Source: an uncultured Micrococcaceae bacterium
GTDB lineage: Bacteria > Actinomycetota > Actinomycetes > Actinomycetales > Micrococcaceae
Assembly (NCBI GenBank): GCA_947502645.1
Contig: CANNAD010000001.1
Span: 744,001-808,000, forward strand
DNA length: 64,000 nt
Direction: 5' to 3'
Below are positions 1 through 9,118 of this stretch, in pieces. The position numbers and the translations under genes were made by a program. Position 1 is the stretch's first letter. Every line of letters begins with the position of its first letter. Below the pieces are notes generated by a model, which saw nothing but the letters and a program-made list of their open reading frames with translations, did no database searches and was not told the origin of the DNA.

Positions 1-642
1 AACCCGGACCTTTCACTCACAAACCCCGAGACAGCGGAGACCGTGTTCCTGGATCTGGCGCAGATCTTCTTCCACCCCCTCATCGGTGGACTGGTTCTCG
101 CAGCAGTACTCGCAGCCATCATGAGCACCATCTCTTCACAGCTCATTGTCTGCTCCTCAGCGCTGGTCGAGGACCTTTACAACATGGTCGCCAAGAAATC
201 CCTGACGGCGAAGCAGGGCGTCATGCTCGGCCGGGCCGGCGTGCTCCTGGTCGCCATCGTTGCCATCTCACTGGCAGCGAGCCGCAGCGAGTCCATCCTG
301 TCCCTCGTTGCCTTCGCATGGGCTGGTTTTGGTGCAGCCTTCGGGCCGCTCATCCTGCTGGCACTCTACTGGCGAAAGCTCAGCCTTCCCGGCGCGCTCT
401 CCGGCATGATTGTCGGTGCAGCCACAGTGTTCATCTGGGGCAACATCGACGCGCTGACCTCAACGCTCTACGAGATCGTTCCCGGCTTCATCCTCTGCGC
501 CGTTGTGGCTATCGTGGTCAGCAAGCTGACCTACAAGCACAACGCCGAGATCGAAGCAGAGTTCGACGAAGCGGTCCGCCGCCTCGACGGTGCCGCCTGG
601 CGTGAAGCACAGAAGGAGCCTGTCGCAGCAGCGAACAGCTAA
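1..642 (+). CDS. Sodium/solute symporter, PutP-like, C-terminal part
   Basis: This is the 3' end of a gene entering from the left; the frame is open from base 1. The visible 213 residues are strongly hydrophobic, with about four or five membrane segments. The stretch around SSQLIVCSSALVEDLY is typical of the sodium:solute symporter family (PutP, SSS family), which imports proline or related solutes with Na+. A hydrophilic tail ends in KEPVAAANS. The substrate cannot be fixed from the C-terminus. A strong hairpin terminator follows. Confidence 0.8.
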   Translation, partial: NPDLSLTNPETAETVFLDLAQIFFHPLIGGLVLAAVLAAIMSTISSQLIVCSSALVEDLYNMVAKKSLTAKQGVMLGRAGVLLVAIVAISLAASRSESILSLVAFAWAGFGAAFGPLILLALYWRKLSLPGALSGMIVGAATVFIWGNIDALTSTLYEIVPGFILCAVVAIVVSKLTYKHNAEIEAEFDEAVRRLDGAAWREAQKEPVAAANS

Positions 643-668
643 AGCTCAACGCCCATCCTCGAGCTGAG

Positions 669-702
669 CGGCCGGCCACCCACTTTCCCGGGTGGCCGGC
701 CG
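669..702 (+). terminator. Intrinsic terminator after the symporter gene
   Basis: A 13-bp perfect inverted repeat (669-681 with 690-702, arm CGGCCGGCCACCC) with an 8-nt loop is followed by a T-rich stretch (tttctcgtttt). It lies between the symporter stop and ogt. Confidence 0.8.
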
Positions 703-741
703 TTTCTCGTTTTCGTTCACGTTTTCGGAGAGAATAAGACC

Positions 742-1233
742 ATGAAGACGCACACGGTCATGGAGTCCCCCATCGGCGAACTTACCCTGGTCGCGACGGA
801 CGGTATTCTCAGCGCCGTCTACATGGAGGTTCACGCTCACCGCCCCGGGATTTCCGCATTCGGTGAACGTTCGACGACGGGCCTGGAGCAGGCAGCCGAA
901 GAGCTCACCGAGTATTTTCGCGGCGAGCGGCAGGAATTCACGGTCCCCACGGAGGCGACCGGCACTCCTTTCCAACAGCGCGTCTGGGCGTCGCTACGGG
1001 GCATCCCCTACGGCGAAACGTGGACTTATGCCCAGTTGGCTGACGCTTTGGGAGACCGGAAAGCGATCCGTGCTGTAGGAACCGCCAATGGACGCAACCC
1101 ACTCTCGATTATTGTGCCGTGCCACCGTGTGGTGGGCTCAGATGGTTCGCTGACGGGGTTTGCCGGTGGGCTCGAGCGCAAGGAATATTTGTTGAGCATG
1201 GAGAATCCTGGTCGACAGAAGTCGTTGTTTTGA
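742..1233 (+). CDS. ogt: Methylated-DNA--protein-cysteine methyltransferase
   Basis: The 163-residue protein removes O6-alkyl groups from guanine by suicide transfer to a cysteine. The active-site motif IIVPCHRVV is present with the acceptor at Cys127, preceded by the helix-turn-helix-like segment GTPFQQRVWASLRGIPYGET and the AVGTANGRNP motif. The length is normal for single-domain Ogt/MGMT proteins. It stands alone between the symporter terminator and cstA. Confidence 0.95.
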   Translation: MKTHTVMESPIGELTLVATDGILSAVYMEVHAHRPGISAFGERSTTGLEQAAEELTEYFRGERQEFTVPTEATGTPFQQRVWASLRGIPYGETWTYAQLADALGDRKAIRAVGTANGRNPLSIIVPCHRVVGSDGSLTGFAGGLERKEYLLSMENPGRQKSLF

Positions 1234-1334
1234 GCAAGGGATGCTTCCGGTCAGCACACCCATGACCTAGTCTGAGCTGTGACGGGCAACACCATCAGCC
1301 GTCCACGCCTCAACCACGGAAGGGGAGAACTTCA

Positions 1335-3062
1335 ATGGGTTCCCTGGTCCTCATGCTCGTTGGCCTGGCCATACTCGCAGCCGGCTACATGGTGTATTCG
1401 AAGTATCTCGCCCGTAGGGTTTACAAGCTCAACAACGCTTTCGTCACACCCGCACACGAGCTCAAAGACGGTGTGGACTACGTTCCCACCAACAAGTTCA
1501 TCCTGTGGGGCCACCACTTCACCTCAGTGGCCGGTGCCGCACCCATCGTCGGCCCGGCGATTGCCGTCATCTGGGGCTGGGGACCTGCCTTCCTGTGGGT
1601 CACGCTGGGAACCGTGTTCTTCGCCGGGATGCACGACTTCGGTGCGCTGTGGGCATCAACCCGCAACAAGGGACGTTCCATCGGAGCGCTGTCCGCCCGC
1701 TACATCGGCAAACGCGGGGCCAACCTGTTCCTGGTGGTGATCTTCCTCCTCCTGCTCATGGTGATCGCGGCATTCGCCGTCGTCATCAAGAACCTGCTCA
1801 TCAGCACGCCCGCCGCCGTCATCCCCACCTGGGGTGCCATAGTCGTCGCCCTGCTGGTGGGTGTGGCCGTATACCGTCTGCGGTGGCCGCTGCTCCCGGT
1901 GACCATCGTCGGCGTCGTCGCACTCTATGCACTCATCGTGGTCGGCGACAGAGTCCCGGTGGTGCTCCCCGAATCGATCCTCGGCATGACGCCGGCCACC
2001 TTCTGGATTGTTGTTCTGTTCGTCTACGGAGCAATCGCGTCCCTCCTGCCCGTGTGGGTACTGCTGCAGCCGCGGGACTACATCAACGGAGTACAGCTAT
2101 TCGTTGGCCTGATCCTGCTCTTCGGCTCGGTTCTGCTCGCAACACTGTTCTCCGCAACGCCGCCAGAAATCGTCGCGCCAGCCATCAACATGGACGTTCC
2201 CGCTGGCACTCCCAGCATGGTTCCGCTCCTGTTCGTCACCATCGCGTGCGGTGCGATCTCCGGATTCCACGGCATGGTGGCTTCGGGCACCAGTTCCAAG
2301 CAACTCGACAAGGAAGAGGACGCCCGCTTCGTCGGCTACTTCGGCGCCGTAGGTGAAGGGCTCCTCTCCCTCGGCACCATCCTCGCTGTCATCGGCGGCA
2401 TCAAGTCCGTCGCCGAATGGAACGAGATCTACAGTTCCTTCGGGACAGGCGGTGTGGATGCGTTCGTCCAGGGCGGGGCCACCCTGATGCAGAACGGCAT
2501 CGGGCTGCCGGCGTCGCTCAGTGCCACCGTTCTGGCAACCATGGCCGTCCTGTTCGCCGCGACCACCATGGACACCGGAATGCGGCTACTTCGCTTCGTG
2601 GTCCAGGAAGCCGGCGAAGCGTTCAAAGTCACCATCGGAAAGATCCCCGCAACCCTCATCGTCGTCGTCGTCGGCCTTGGCCTGACGTTCTCACAGGGCC
2701 TCGGCGGCGAAGGCGGACTACGCATCTGGCCACTCTTCGGAACCACCAACCAACTCATGGCATCGCTGACCCTGTCCATCATCGCGATCATGCTGATCCG
2801 CAAAGGCCGCAATCCCCTTGCGGCGTTGATTCCCCTGGTGATCGTCTTTGTCATGTCGTTCTGGGCAGCGCTGGAACAATTGGGCAGTTTCGCCGAGCCA
2901 GGCAATACGGACTGGCTGCTTTTCATCCTCGACGTGATCATCATCGTCGCCAGCGTATGGGTAGCCGTCGAGGCGTTCATCGCCATGCGGAAGGCCAAAA
3001 ATGCGCCGCCGGAACACGAGAACGAAGACGCAGAGCTGGCCGCAATCCGGGAAGACGTCTGA
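1335..3062 (+). CDS. cstA: Carbon starvation protein A, peptide/pyruvate transporter
   Basis: This 575-residue protein has more than a dozen hydrophobic segments and the CstA signatures WGHHFTSVAGAAPIVGPAIA (about residues 56-75) and a late FGTTNQLMA. Known CstA proteins import pyruvate or peptides, and expression often rises at carbon limitation. The start follows the ribosome site aggggagaa. The next gene encodes the small YbdD/YjiX-type partner usually found beside cstA. Confidence 0.93.
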   Translation: MGSLVLMLVGLAILAAGYMVYSKYLARRVYKLNNAFVTPAHELKDGVDYVPTNKFILWGHHFTSVAGAAPIVGPAIAVIWGWGPAFLWVTLGTVFFAGMHDFGALWASTRNKGRSIGALSARYIGKRGANLFLVVIFLLLLMVIAAFAVVIKNLLISTPAAVIPTWGAIVVALLVGVAVYRLRWPLLPVTIVGVVALYALIVVGDRVPVVLPESILGMTPATFWIVVLFVYGAIASLLPVWVLLQPRDYINGVQLFVGLILLFGSVLLATLFSATPPEIVAPAINMDVPAGTPSMVPLLFVTIACGAISGFHGMVASGTSSKQLDKEEDARFVGYFGAVGEGLLSLGTILAVIGGIKSVAEWNEIYSSFGTGGVDAFVQGGATLMQNGIGLPASLSATVLATMAVLFAATTMDTGMRLLRFVVQEAGEAFKVTIGKIPATLIVVVVGLGLTFSQGLGGEGGLRIWPLFGTTNQLMASLTLSIIAIMLIRKGRNPLAALIPLVIVFVMSFWAALEQLGSFAEPGNTDWLLFILDVIIIVASVWVAVEAFIAMRKAKNAPPEHENEDAELAAIREDV

Positions 3063-3066
3063 CTGG

Positions 3067-3360
3067 ATGGAATCATCACCACCGGGCCGACGTCGGGAGA
3101 AACTTTCCCGACGCTGGTCCGCCTTCCAGGAGGGCCTGCACGAGTTCTATGTGGGGCCCTACCGCCAGATGTTCAAACGAGAGCAACAGGGCGAAGACGA
3201 TCTCTTCATGATCGCTGTGCTGGGAGAAGCCCTCGGCGTCCCCGATCCAGCCGCCTACTACACTGCCGAGCTCCTGCCCGCCGTCTGGGAAGACTTCCAT
3301 GGCTGGCATCGCCGCATGGGAATCCCGCGCTCACCATTGGACCACATCGGATGCTGCTGA
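3067..3360 (+). CDS. YbdD/YjiX-family CstA-associated protein (DUF466)
   Basis: A 97-residue soluble protein begins five bases after the cstA stop. It matches the YbdD/YjiX family (Sel_put) in its size, its AFQEGLHEFYVGPYRQ region, its central aromatic residues and its C-terminal GCC. Homologues are paired with CstA and are needed for pyruvate uptake in some bacteria. The open frame extends upstream into cstA, but ATG 3067 gives the standard length. Its 3' end overlaps the following ATPase gene by 10 nt. Confidence 0.85.
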   Translation: MESSPPGRRREKLSRRWSAFQEGLHEFYVGPYRQMFKREQQGEDDLFMIAVLGEALGVPDPAAYYTAELLPAVWEDFHGWHRRMGIPRSPLDHIGCC

Positions 3361-4319
3361 AACTCGCTGAAGAGCGGAAAGTCCTCTTCGTTGGAGGTAA
3401 GGGCGGAGTGGGGAAAACATCTGTTGCTTCGGCTCTGGCGCTTCAACGGGCGCGCGACGGTGGTCGCGTCCTCCTCGTCTCAACGGACCCCGCGCACAAC
3501 CTCGGCCACCTGTGGAACACCGCACTCTCCGATGCTGCCGCCCGGGTTTATACGGCGCCGACTGGGTATGTGGATGCTGTGGAGATTGACCCGGGTGCCA
3601 CCATCGAGCGCCACTTCACAGCCGTCGCCGCCACCATGAAAAAACTCCTGCCCGAGCGGCTGCACCAATCCGCGAAGCAACACCTCGAACTCGCCAAAAC
3701 AGCACCGGGCAGTCATGAGTCCGCCGTCCTCGAACGAATTGCCGAACTCATCGACGATAGCGTCGACGCCTATGACCTCGTCCTCTTTGACACAGCGCCT
3801 TCCGGCCATACCCTGCACCTGCTCACCCTGCCGGAGCGGTTGACTGGGTGGACCGAATCACTGCTCGCAAGCCGCTCGAGGTCGGAACGGTTCGCCGCGG
3901 CCGCCCGGGGAATCGTTGGCGGTGAAGATCAGGAGGCGGCCGTCGACTCGGAACTTCGGCGAACGCTGATCGCCCGCCGTGACCGGTTCGCCCGCATGCG
4001 AACAACAATCACCGATATCAGTGCCACCGGCTTCGTAATCGTGACTCTCGCCGAAAGGATGCCCGTCGCCGAATCGCTCGATATCATCAGACAGTTGCGT
4101 GAACTCAAGATCGGTATCGCGTCGGTCGTTGTCAATCGCCGGTCCCCGGCGAACGCCGGCACGTTTCTCGCCGAACGCAGAACGCGGGAGGACGCCTGCC
4201 TGATGACGCTCACAGCGGGCCTCGATGCCGTGCCGATGATCGAACTGCCGCTGCTGGCACAGGACATGACAGGAGAAAATGCTCTGGAAGAACTCGCGGC
4301 CCTCCTTAGTGTCGCGTAG
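3351..4319 (+). CDS. ArsA/GET3-type ATPase
   Basis: The 322-residue protein carries the deviant Walker A motif GGKGGVGKT (residues 15-23), the switch segment STDPAHNLG and the LFDTAPSGHTLHLLTLP segment of the ArsA/Get3 subgroup of P-loop ATPases. ArsA powers arsenite pumps, while Get3 chaperones tail-anchored membrane proteins. This gene is not beside the arsenic operon of the window (60-64 kb). It overlaps the YbdD-like gene upstream and the CopD-like gene downstream, so a role in membrane-protein handling is as likely as arsenic resistance. It is a single ATPase domain, not a duplicated ArsA. Confidence 0.85.
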   Translation: MLLKLAEERKVLFVGGKGGVGKTSVASALALQRARDGGRVLLVSTDPAHNLGHLWNTALSDAAARVYTAPTGYVDAVEIDPGATIERHFTAVAATMKKLLPERLHQSAKQHLELAKTAPGSHESAVLERIAELIDDSVDAYDLVLFDTAPSGHTLHLLTLPERLTGWTESLLASRSRSERFAAAARGIVGGEDQEAAVDSELRRTLIARRDRFARMRTTITDISATGFVIVTLAERMPVAESLDIIRQLRELKIGIASVVVNRRSPANAGTFLAERRTREDACLMTLTAGLDAVPMIELPLLAQDMTGENALEELAALLSVA

Positions 4320-5346
4320 CCCCCGGACGGCGTCGCGCAGCCCTTGGCCCCGCAGCTTCTGGCTGGTCGCCGTCGTCGGAGCTGCAGCGGTCGCAGCGCT
4401 GGTGCCGCTGGTCACCCTGTTGGTGTCCGACGACGCCGCGTCCAACCTTGTCGAGGAGACACTGCCGCTGGTGCGGTCCTTGGTCCACCTGACGACCCTG
4501 GCGGCCGTTGCCTGCCTGTCCCTGGCCACGTTCCTGCCGCTGAGGAGCGACGCCGCCGAAGCCCTCACCACGACCGCCCGGCGTTTCTCCTTTCACGGAA
4601 GCATCGCGGGGCTGGCCGCCGTCCTCGCCTGCGCTCTCCTGTTGTTGTGGACGTACTTCAACGTCCTCGGCGAAGGGCCCCTTGAAGGGGCTGGATTCGG
4701 TGACCTCGGCGAGTTCCTGAACCAGCTCGCCTCCGGCCGTGCACTGATGGCGCAGATGGGACTGCTGCTGGCGGGCGCAGTGTTCGCCTTCCTCGCCCGA
4801 ACCATCCTTCCGCTGCGAATGGCCCTCTTTCTGACGGTTGCCGCGGCCACCACCATGGCCCTTGGCGGTCACTCCGCGTCCGAGGGAGGTCATGATGTGG
4901 CGATGTTCAGCATGGCCGCGCATATTGCTGCCGCGTCACTGTGGGTTGGTGGGCTGGCCGGGCTCGGCTTACTCGCCCGGGGATCCCCGGAACTACTCGG
5001 GCCAGCCGTTGCCCGGTTCAGTCGGCTTGCGTTGATCTGCGCGGTGGTGGTGGGAGTCAGCGGCGCCGCCAACGCACTGGTGCGGGTGGAGGATCTGGCG
5101 GCCCTGCCCGGCTCCCTCTACGGGTTGATCCTTCTCCTGAAGGTCGTGGCATTCACCGCGCTGATAATTTTCGGGGCGTTGCACCGGCGTCGGCTGCTCC
5201 GCTTGGAAAACTTCACCAGCAACCCGTTCCTGCAACTGACTGCCGGGGAACTTGTGGTCATGGGCGCCGCGTACGGTCTGGCGACCGCGCTGGTCAGCCT
5301 GGACCCGCCCACCACCTCCGCACTCGCGTCAGCACTCGTCAGTTAA
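4279..5346 (+). CDS. CopD-family membrane protein
   Basis: A 355-residue polytopic protein with about eight membrane segments. It carries the CopD-domain pattern: a His/Ser-rich GGHSASEGGHDVAMFSMAAH segment near residue 200 followed by LWVGGLAGL. CopD proteins are linked to copper uptake or resistance. ATG 4279 is preceded by aggag at short spacing and overlaps the ATPase gene by 41 nt; GTG 4309 is an alternative start without a good ribosome site. Translational coupling to the ATPase is likely. Confidence 0.8.
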   Translation: MLWKNSRPSLVSRSPRTASRSPWPRSFWLVAVVGAAAVAALVPLVTLLVSDDAASNLVEETLPLVRSLVHLTTLAAVACLSLATFLPLRSDAAEALTTTARRFSFHGSIAGLAAVLACALLLLWTYFNVLGEGPLEGAGFGDLGEFLNQLASGRALMAQMGLLLAGAVFAFLARTILPLRMALFLTVAAATTMALGGHSASEGGHDVAMFSMAAHIAAASLWVGGLAGLGLLARGSPELLGPAVARFSRLALICAVVVGVSGAANALVRVEDLAALPGSLYGLILLLKVVAFTALIIFGALHRRRLLRLENFTSNPFLQLTAGELVVMGAAYGLATALVSLDPPTTSALASALVS

Positions 5347-5376
5347 GCTTGTCTCCCCTCCGCACGAAAGGCTTCC

Positions 5377-5958
5377 GTGAACTCCCAACCGGAATTGGTC
5401 CGCACACCCTGGGCCACGACACACCCGCTGCTGCTGGAGTACTACGACACCGAGTGGGGTACGCCCATCTACACGGAGCAGGGGCTGTTCGAACGGCTCA
5501 GTCTCGAAGCGTTCCAGGCCGGGCTGTCATGGTTGACCATCCTCAAAAAACGTCCCGCCTTCCGTGACGCGTTCCACGATTTCGATCCTGATCAGGTCGC
5601 GGCAATGAAGGACAAGGAGCTCGATCGGCTCATGCTCAACCCCGCCATCATCCGGAACCGGCAGAAGATTGTGGCCACCCGCAACAACGCGCGCGCAACC
5701 ATTGAACTGAGGGGCGACGGCGGCCTGTCCACCTTCCTGTGGTCCTTCAAGCCGGAGGTCACGCCCTGCCCGGACACGGCGTCGGACGTTCCCACCACGT
5801 CCCCTGAATCGCTGGCCCTCTCGAAAGCGCTGCGGAAGAGGGGCTTTTCCTTCGTTGGTCCCACCACCATGTACGCGCTGATGGAAGCCATCGGGATGGT
5901 GGATACCCACATCATGTCCAGCCATCGGCGTGGCGTCTCAGGGATCTGGCCGCGCTAA
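5377..5958 (+). CDS. tag: DNA-3-methyladenine glycosylase I-like protein lacking zinc ligands
   Basis: The 193-residue protein has the Tag core: YYDTEWGTP, then SLEAFQAGLSWLTILKKR with the base-binding/catalytic Glu44, and KALRKRGFSFVGPT. From my memory of E. coli Tag, zinc is held by Cys4, His17, His175 and Cys179. The equivalent positions here read Thr10, Tyr23, His178 and Ser182, so three of four ligands are absent. The fold may be stabilised another way, and activity on 3-methyladenine is inferred, not shown. Confidence 0.88.
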   Translation: MNSQPELVRTPWATTHPLLLEYYDTEWGTPIYTEQGLFERLSLEAFQAGLSWLTILKKRPAFRDAFHDFDPDQVAAMKDKELDRLMLNPAIIRNRQKIVATRNNARATIELRGDGGLSTFLWSFKPEVTPCPDTASDVPTTSPESLALSKALRKRGFSFVGPTTMYALMEAIGMVDTHIMSSHRRGVSGIWPR

Positions 5959-6035
5959 CTATCAACCGGGGTTGCACTGGATTTCGGCTGCCCGGGCGCT
6001 AGGATGTGGGGAAGGGACTCCAGCTGGGGGAGTTC

Positions 6036-6482
6036 ATGAGCTGGGGAGTTCCATTGGACGTCGATCTGCATCACATCCTGTCCGCATCGGGCGCGCCCCA
6101 ACGCGCCCCCAAAACGTCCACCCAGGCGTCCAGATTGATGCGTTTCAGACGGGCACGGACCCTGCTCGGCGCCGTAGTCCTTTTCTGGATGTGGGTTTGG
6201 CTGGGCAGCGCCTCCATGATTGCGGGCCTGTTCCATGTGCCGCTCTGGGCGATGCTCGCCACTTACGGGCTGGGTGTTGGCGTCCTTGTCTCATTACCGC
6301 TGGCGCTCGGCGCGGCGGTGCAGATGCACCTGATGCGCAGCAGTTCAGCACCGAATGGCGCCACACGGGCTCCCGGAAGGGACAACTACGCGATCTCTTC
6401 CACGTCAGGACAGGCCGACGTCGTCCGGTTACCCCGACGCCCTGCCCAACCATCCGCACGCCAACTCTCCAAAGGCGCCTGA
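6036..6482 (+). CDS. Small membrane protein of unknown function
   Basis: I do not recognise this 148-residue protein. Two hydrophobic helices (about residues 43-64 and 70-94 counted from ATG 6036) lie between a basic segment (RLMRFRRARTL) and a hydrophilic tail rich in Ser, Ala, Pro and Arg. The open frame begins at 6006, but gggggag precedes ATG 6036. It converges on the glutamate-synthase-like gene. Confidence 0.6.
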   Translation: MSWGVPLDVDLHHILSASGAPQRAPKTSTQASRLMRFRRARTLLGAVVLFWMWVWLGSASMIAGLFHVPLWAMLATYGLGVGVLVSLPLALGAAVQMHLMRSSSAPNGATRAPGRDNYAISSTSGQADVVRLPRRPAQPSARQLSKGA

Positions 6483-6491
6483 GAGTCCGGC

Positions 6492-8216
6492 CTACTTGCC
6501 CAGCTCGCCCTCAGGCCGTCCAACCTGGCCGGCAGGCTGGTGAAGATCTCCGGGAATCCGCTCTTCGTCGAAGACTGGGCTCCCGGGTTCCGCGTCCGCC
6601 TTCTGCTCGGTGTTCGCTTCCTCATCGTGGCGCAGTTCGCCAAAGTAGTCCGCGTTTGCCCACTCCCAGTCCTCCGCCCAGGTGCGTGGCGCACCGTTGA
6701 GTAGTTCACCGGGTTTCATCCAGTTGTAGATGTTCTCGTAGGACCGCGTTGTCAGGTGGTCCACGCGGCGCCGGAGCATGCGTGGTGAGAGGTCATCCGG
6801 GGAGGTGCACCCCATGGACGCCATGATCTGTACGCACTCGTCGACAGTGAGTTTCTGGTAGTTGAAGACGCGGTTACCCTTGTCTTCGACGTTGAGTGCA
6901 CGGGTGAGGCGCGGGTCCTGCGTGGCGACGCCAACGGGGCACTCGTTGGTATGACATTTCTGGGCCTGGATGCATCCGGTGGCCATCATCATGGCGCGGG
7001 CGCTGAGGGTGAAGTCCGCTCCCTCAATGAGTCGCTTGACGATGTCCGAGCCGGATGCCACCTTGCCTGCTGCACCGATGCGGATCTGGTCCCGCAGGCC
7101 AACGCCCACGAGTGCGTTGTGTACCAGCATGAGCCCCTCCGTCAACGGTGTGCCCACATTGTCCTGGTATTCGAGCGGTGCAGCGCCGGTGCCGCCTTCA
7201 GAGCCGTCAATGACAATGAAGTCCGGGACAATGTTTTCCACGAGCATGGCTTTGCACATGGCCAGGACATCTACGCGTGATCCTACGCAGAACTTGAACC
7301 CAACGGGTTTGCCGTTGCTGAGTTCACGGAGTTTCTGCACGAAACGCATGAGTTCGCGCGGGGTTTTGAACGCGCTGTGACTTGCGGGTGAAACGCAGTC
7401 AATGCCCACGGGAACACCGCGTGCCTCGGCGATCAGCGGCGTTACCTTTGCGCCCGGAAGCACACCTCCGAGGCCTGGTTTGGCGCCCTGGGACAACTTG
7501 ATGCTGATGCCTTTGACCTCTTCATGGGCGGCCTTTTCTGCAAAGACTTTCGGGTCAAAATGACCTTCCGCGTCCCGGGCCCCGAAGTAGCCTGACCCGA
7601 TTTCCCAAATGAGATCAGCACCGTATTTCAGGTGGTATTTGGTCAGCCCGCCCTCACCGGTTTCGTGAACAAAGCCGCCCATTGCGGCGCCGCGATTCAT
7701 GGCCAGGACGGCGTTGGCGGACAGCGAGCCGAAACTCATGGAGGAGATGTTCATCAGGGAGATGTCGTACGGCTGTGTGCATTGCGGCCCGCCGAGGCGC
7801 ACCCGGGGGTGGGCTTTCGGGGTGGCGACCGGCGCCGTCGAGTGAATGAGGTATTCGAACCCGATCTGGTTGACGTCGCGCTCCGTGCCGAAGGCCTTGT
7901 GGCTGTTCTCGCCTTTGGAGCGCGAGTAGATCAGTGATCGTACATCGCGGCTGAACGGTTTGCCTTCGGTGTTTTTCTCAATGAAGTACTGCTGGATTTC
8001 GGGCCGGATCGACTCGAGCAGGTACCGCATGCGTCCCAGGACGGGGAAGTTCCGCAGAATGGAATGCTTGGTCTGTACGGAGTCCCAGATTCCCACCACC
8101 AGAACAGCGAGTACGACGGCGGCCAGCACCCACCAGCCTGCCGATCCGAAGGAGGCTGCCACCACCGTGACGAAACCAATGACAACAAGAAGCGCGAGAA
8201 TCAGAAACCGGACCAT
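6492..8216 (-). CDS. FMN-binding glutamate synthase-like protein
   Basis: The 574-residue protein has two N-terminal membrane helices (residues 1-45) and then the central/FMN domain of glutamate synthase large subunits. Visible landmarks are MNISSMSFGSLSANAV, IDGSEGGTGAAPLEY and the iron-sulfur cysteines CIQAQKCHTNECPVG. The amidotransferase domain and the GXGXG domain of full GltB are absent. The biochemical role of this membrane-anchored short family is uncertain. The 3' end converges on the small membrane protein gene. Confidence 0.85.
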   Translation of the reverse strand: MVRFLILALLVVIGFVTVVAASFGSAGWWVLAAVVLAVLVVGIWDSVQTKHSILRNFPVLGRMRYLLESIRPEIQQYFIEKNTEGKPFSRDVRSLIYSRSKGENSHKAFGTERDVNQIGFEYLIHSTAPVATPKAHPRVRLGGPQCTQPYDISLMNISSMSFGSLSANAVLAMNRGAAMGGFVHETGEGGLTKYHLKYGADLIWEIGSGYFGARDAEGHFDPKVFAEKAAHEEVKGISIKLSQGAKPGLGGVLPGAKVTPLIAEARGVPVGIDCVSPASHSAFKTPRELMRFVQKLRELSNGKPVGFKFCVGSRVDVLAMCKAMLVENIVPDFIVIDGSEGGTGAAPLEYQDNVGTPLTEGLMLVHNALVGVGLRDQIRIGAAGKVASGSDIVKRLIEGADFTLSARAMMMATGCIQAQKCHTNECPVGVATQDPRLTRALNVEDKGNRVFNYQKLTVDECVQIMASMGCTSPDDLSPRMLRRRVDHLTTRSYENIYNWMKPGELLNGAPRTWAEDWEWANADYFGELRHDEEANTEQKADAEPGSPVFDEERIPGDLHQPAGQVGRPEGELGK

Positions 8217-8273
8217 CCTCCGAGTCTACGTGTGCTGTGAGGGCTGCGGGCGACCCCGGCCTAGACTTGCAGG

Positions 8274-9056
8274 GTGCAGACCTTCCTCCCTTACCCTGAT
8301 TTCCGCGAAAGTGCGGCCGCCCTGGATACGAGCCGCCTCGGCAAACAGCGGGTGGAGGCTCTACAGATCCTGCGCGCGCTCGTCATCCCCGATTACGGGT
8401 GGCGCTCTCACCCTGCCGTGCGCATGTGGATGGGCCATGTGCCAGCGCTGACCGCGTACGGGCTGGCGATGGTGGATGAGTGGGTTGATCAGGGCCGCGA
8501 CGATTCAACGCGCAGCAAAATTGAGGAGTTCGCACCCGATGCCGGTGTCCGGGACGAGGCTCCACTGCCAGCCTGGCTCGGGGATCCCGCATTCCACCTC
8601 GCGCACCGATCCAACCTGATCCGTAAGGACCCGGGCTTTTACCTACCCGTGTTCGACGGCGTCCCGGAGGACCTCCCCTATATCTGGCCGGAACCGCCGG
8701 CAACCGTACTGCCGCAGCCGCCGTCGTCGGACCCTCTGTGGGTGTTCCGGGCTGCCCCGGCTCAGCAGGACGGGAACCTGTTGGTCATGCGCCGCAAGCC
8801 AGGGCCCGGGAAGTCCCCCAAGTGGCAACGCCAGGCCGCGGCCTTCACCTCCTTGACGGAAGGTGCACCTGTGGCGGTCACGTACGACGGCGGGGAAACC
8901 TTCCGCACGGGCCACGTCAGCGGGCCGGTTGAAACACTGCCCGACGGCGCCCTCACCCGGCCCGTGGCGTTCGACGGCGAGCGCCGACGCGATTCCTTCC
9001 CGCAACCGGCGTTGTTGCAGGACCCGAAGACGCTCTTCGCCGTGGCCACGGGGTGA
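8274..9056 (+). CDS. Conserved hypothetical protein (MSMEG_6728-like, Pyr_excise-type N-terminus)
   Basis: This 260-residue protein starts at GTG 8274. The N-terminal half (MQTFLPYPDFRESAAALDTSRLGKQRVEA..., written here as its start and the SRLGKQR motif) resembles a family related to pyrimidine-dimer DNA glycosylases. In T4 endonuclease V-like proteins the RLGKQR-type segment lies near the active site. The second half holds a region with FRTGHVSGPVETL that I do not recognise. Activity is not established. Confidence 0.6.
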   Translation: MQTFLPYPDFRESAAALDTSRLGKQRVEALQILRALVIPDYGWRSHPAVRMWMGHVPALTAYGLAMVDEWVDQGRDDSTRSKIEEFAPDAGVRDEAPLPAWLGDPAFHLAHRSNLIRKDPGFYLPVFDGVPEDLPYIWPEPPATVLPQPPSSDPLWVFRAAPAQQDGNLLVMRRKPGPGKSPKWQRQAAAFTSLTEGAPVAVTYDGGETFRTGHVSGPVETLPDGALTRPVAFDGERRRDSFPQPALLQDPKTLFAVATG

Positions 9057-9118
9057 CCTCGCGGGAAATTTGGTGTTGGGTTACCATTCGTTCATCGACT
9101 CCCGTGGGAGGGTGAAGC

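Noticed and set aside
2429-3082. 217-residue minus-strand frame inside cstA
   Set aside because: Shadow of the high-GC cstA coding frame; composition is typical of antisense translation (Met/Arg/Ser-rich).
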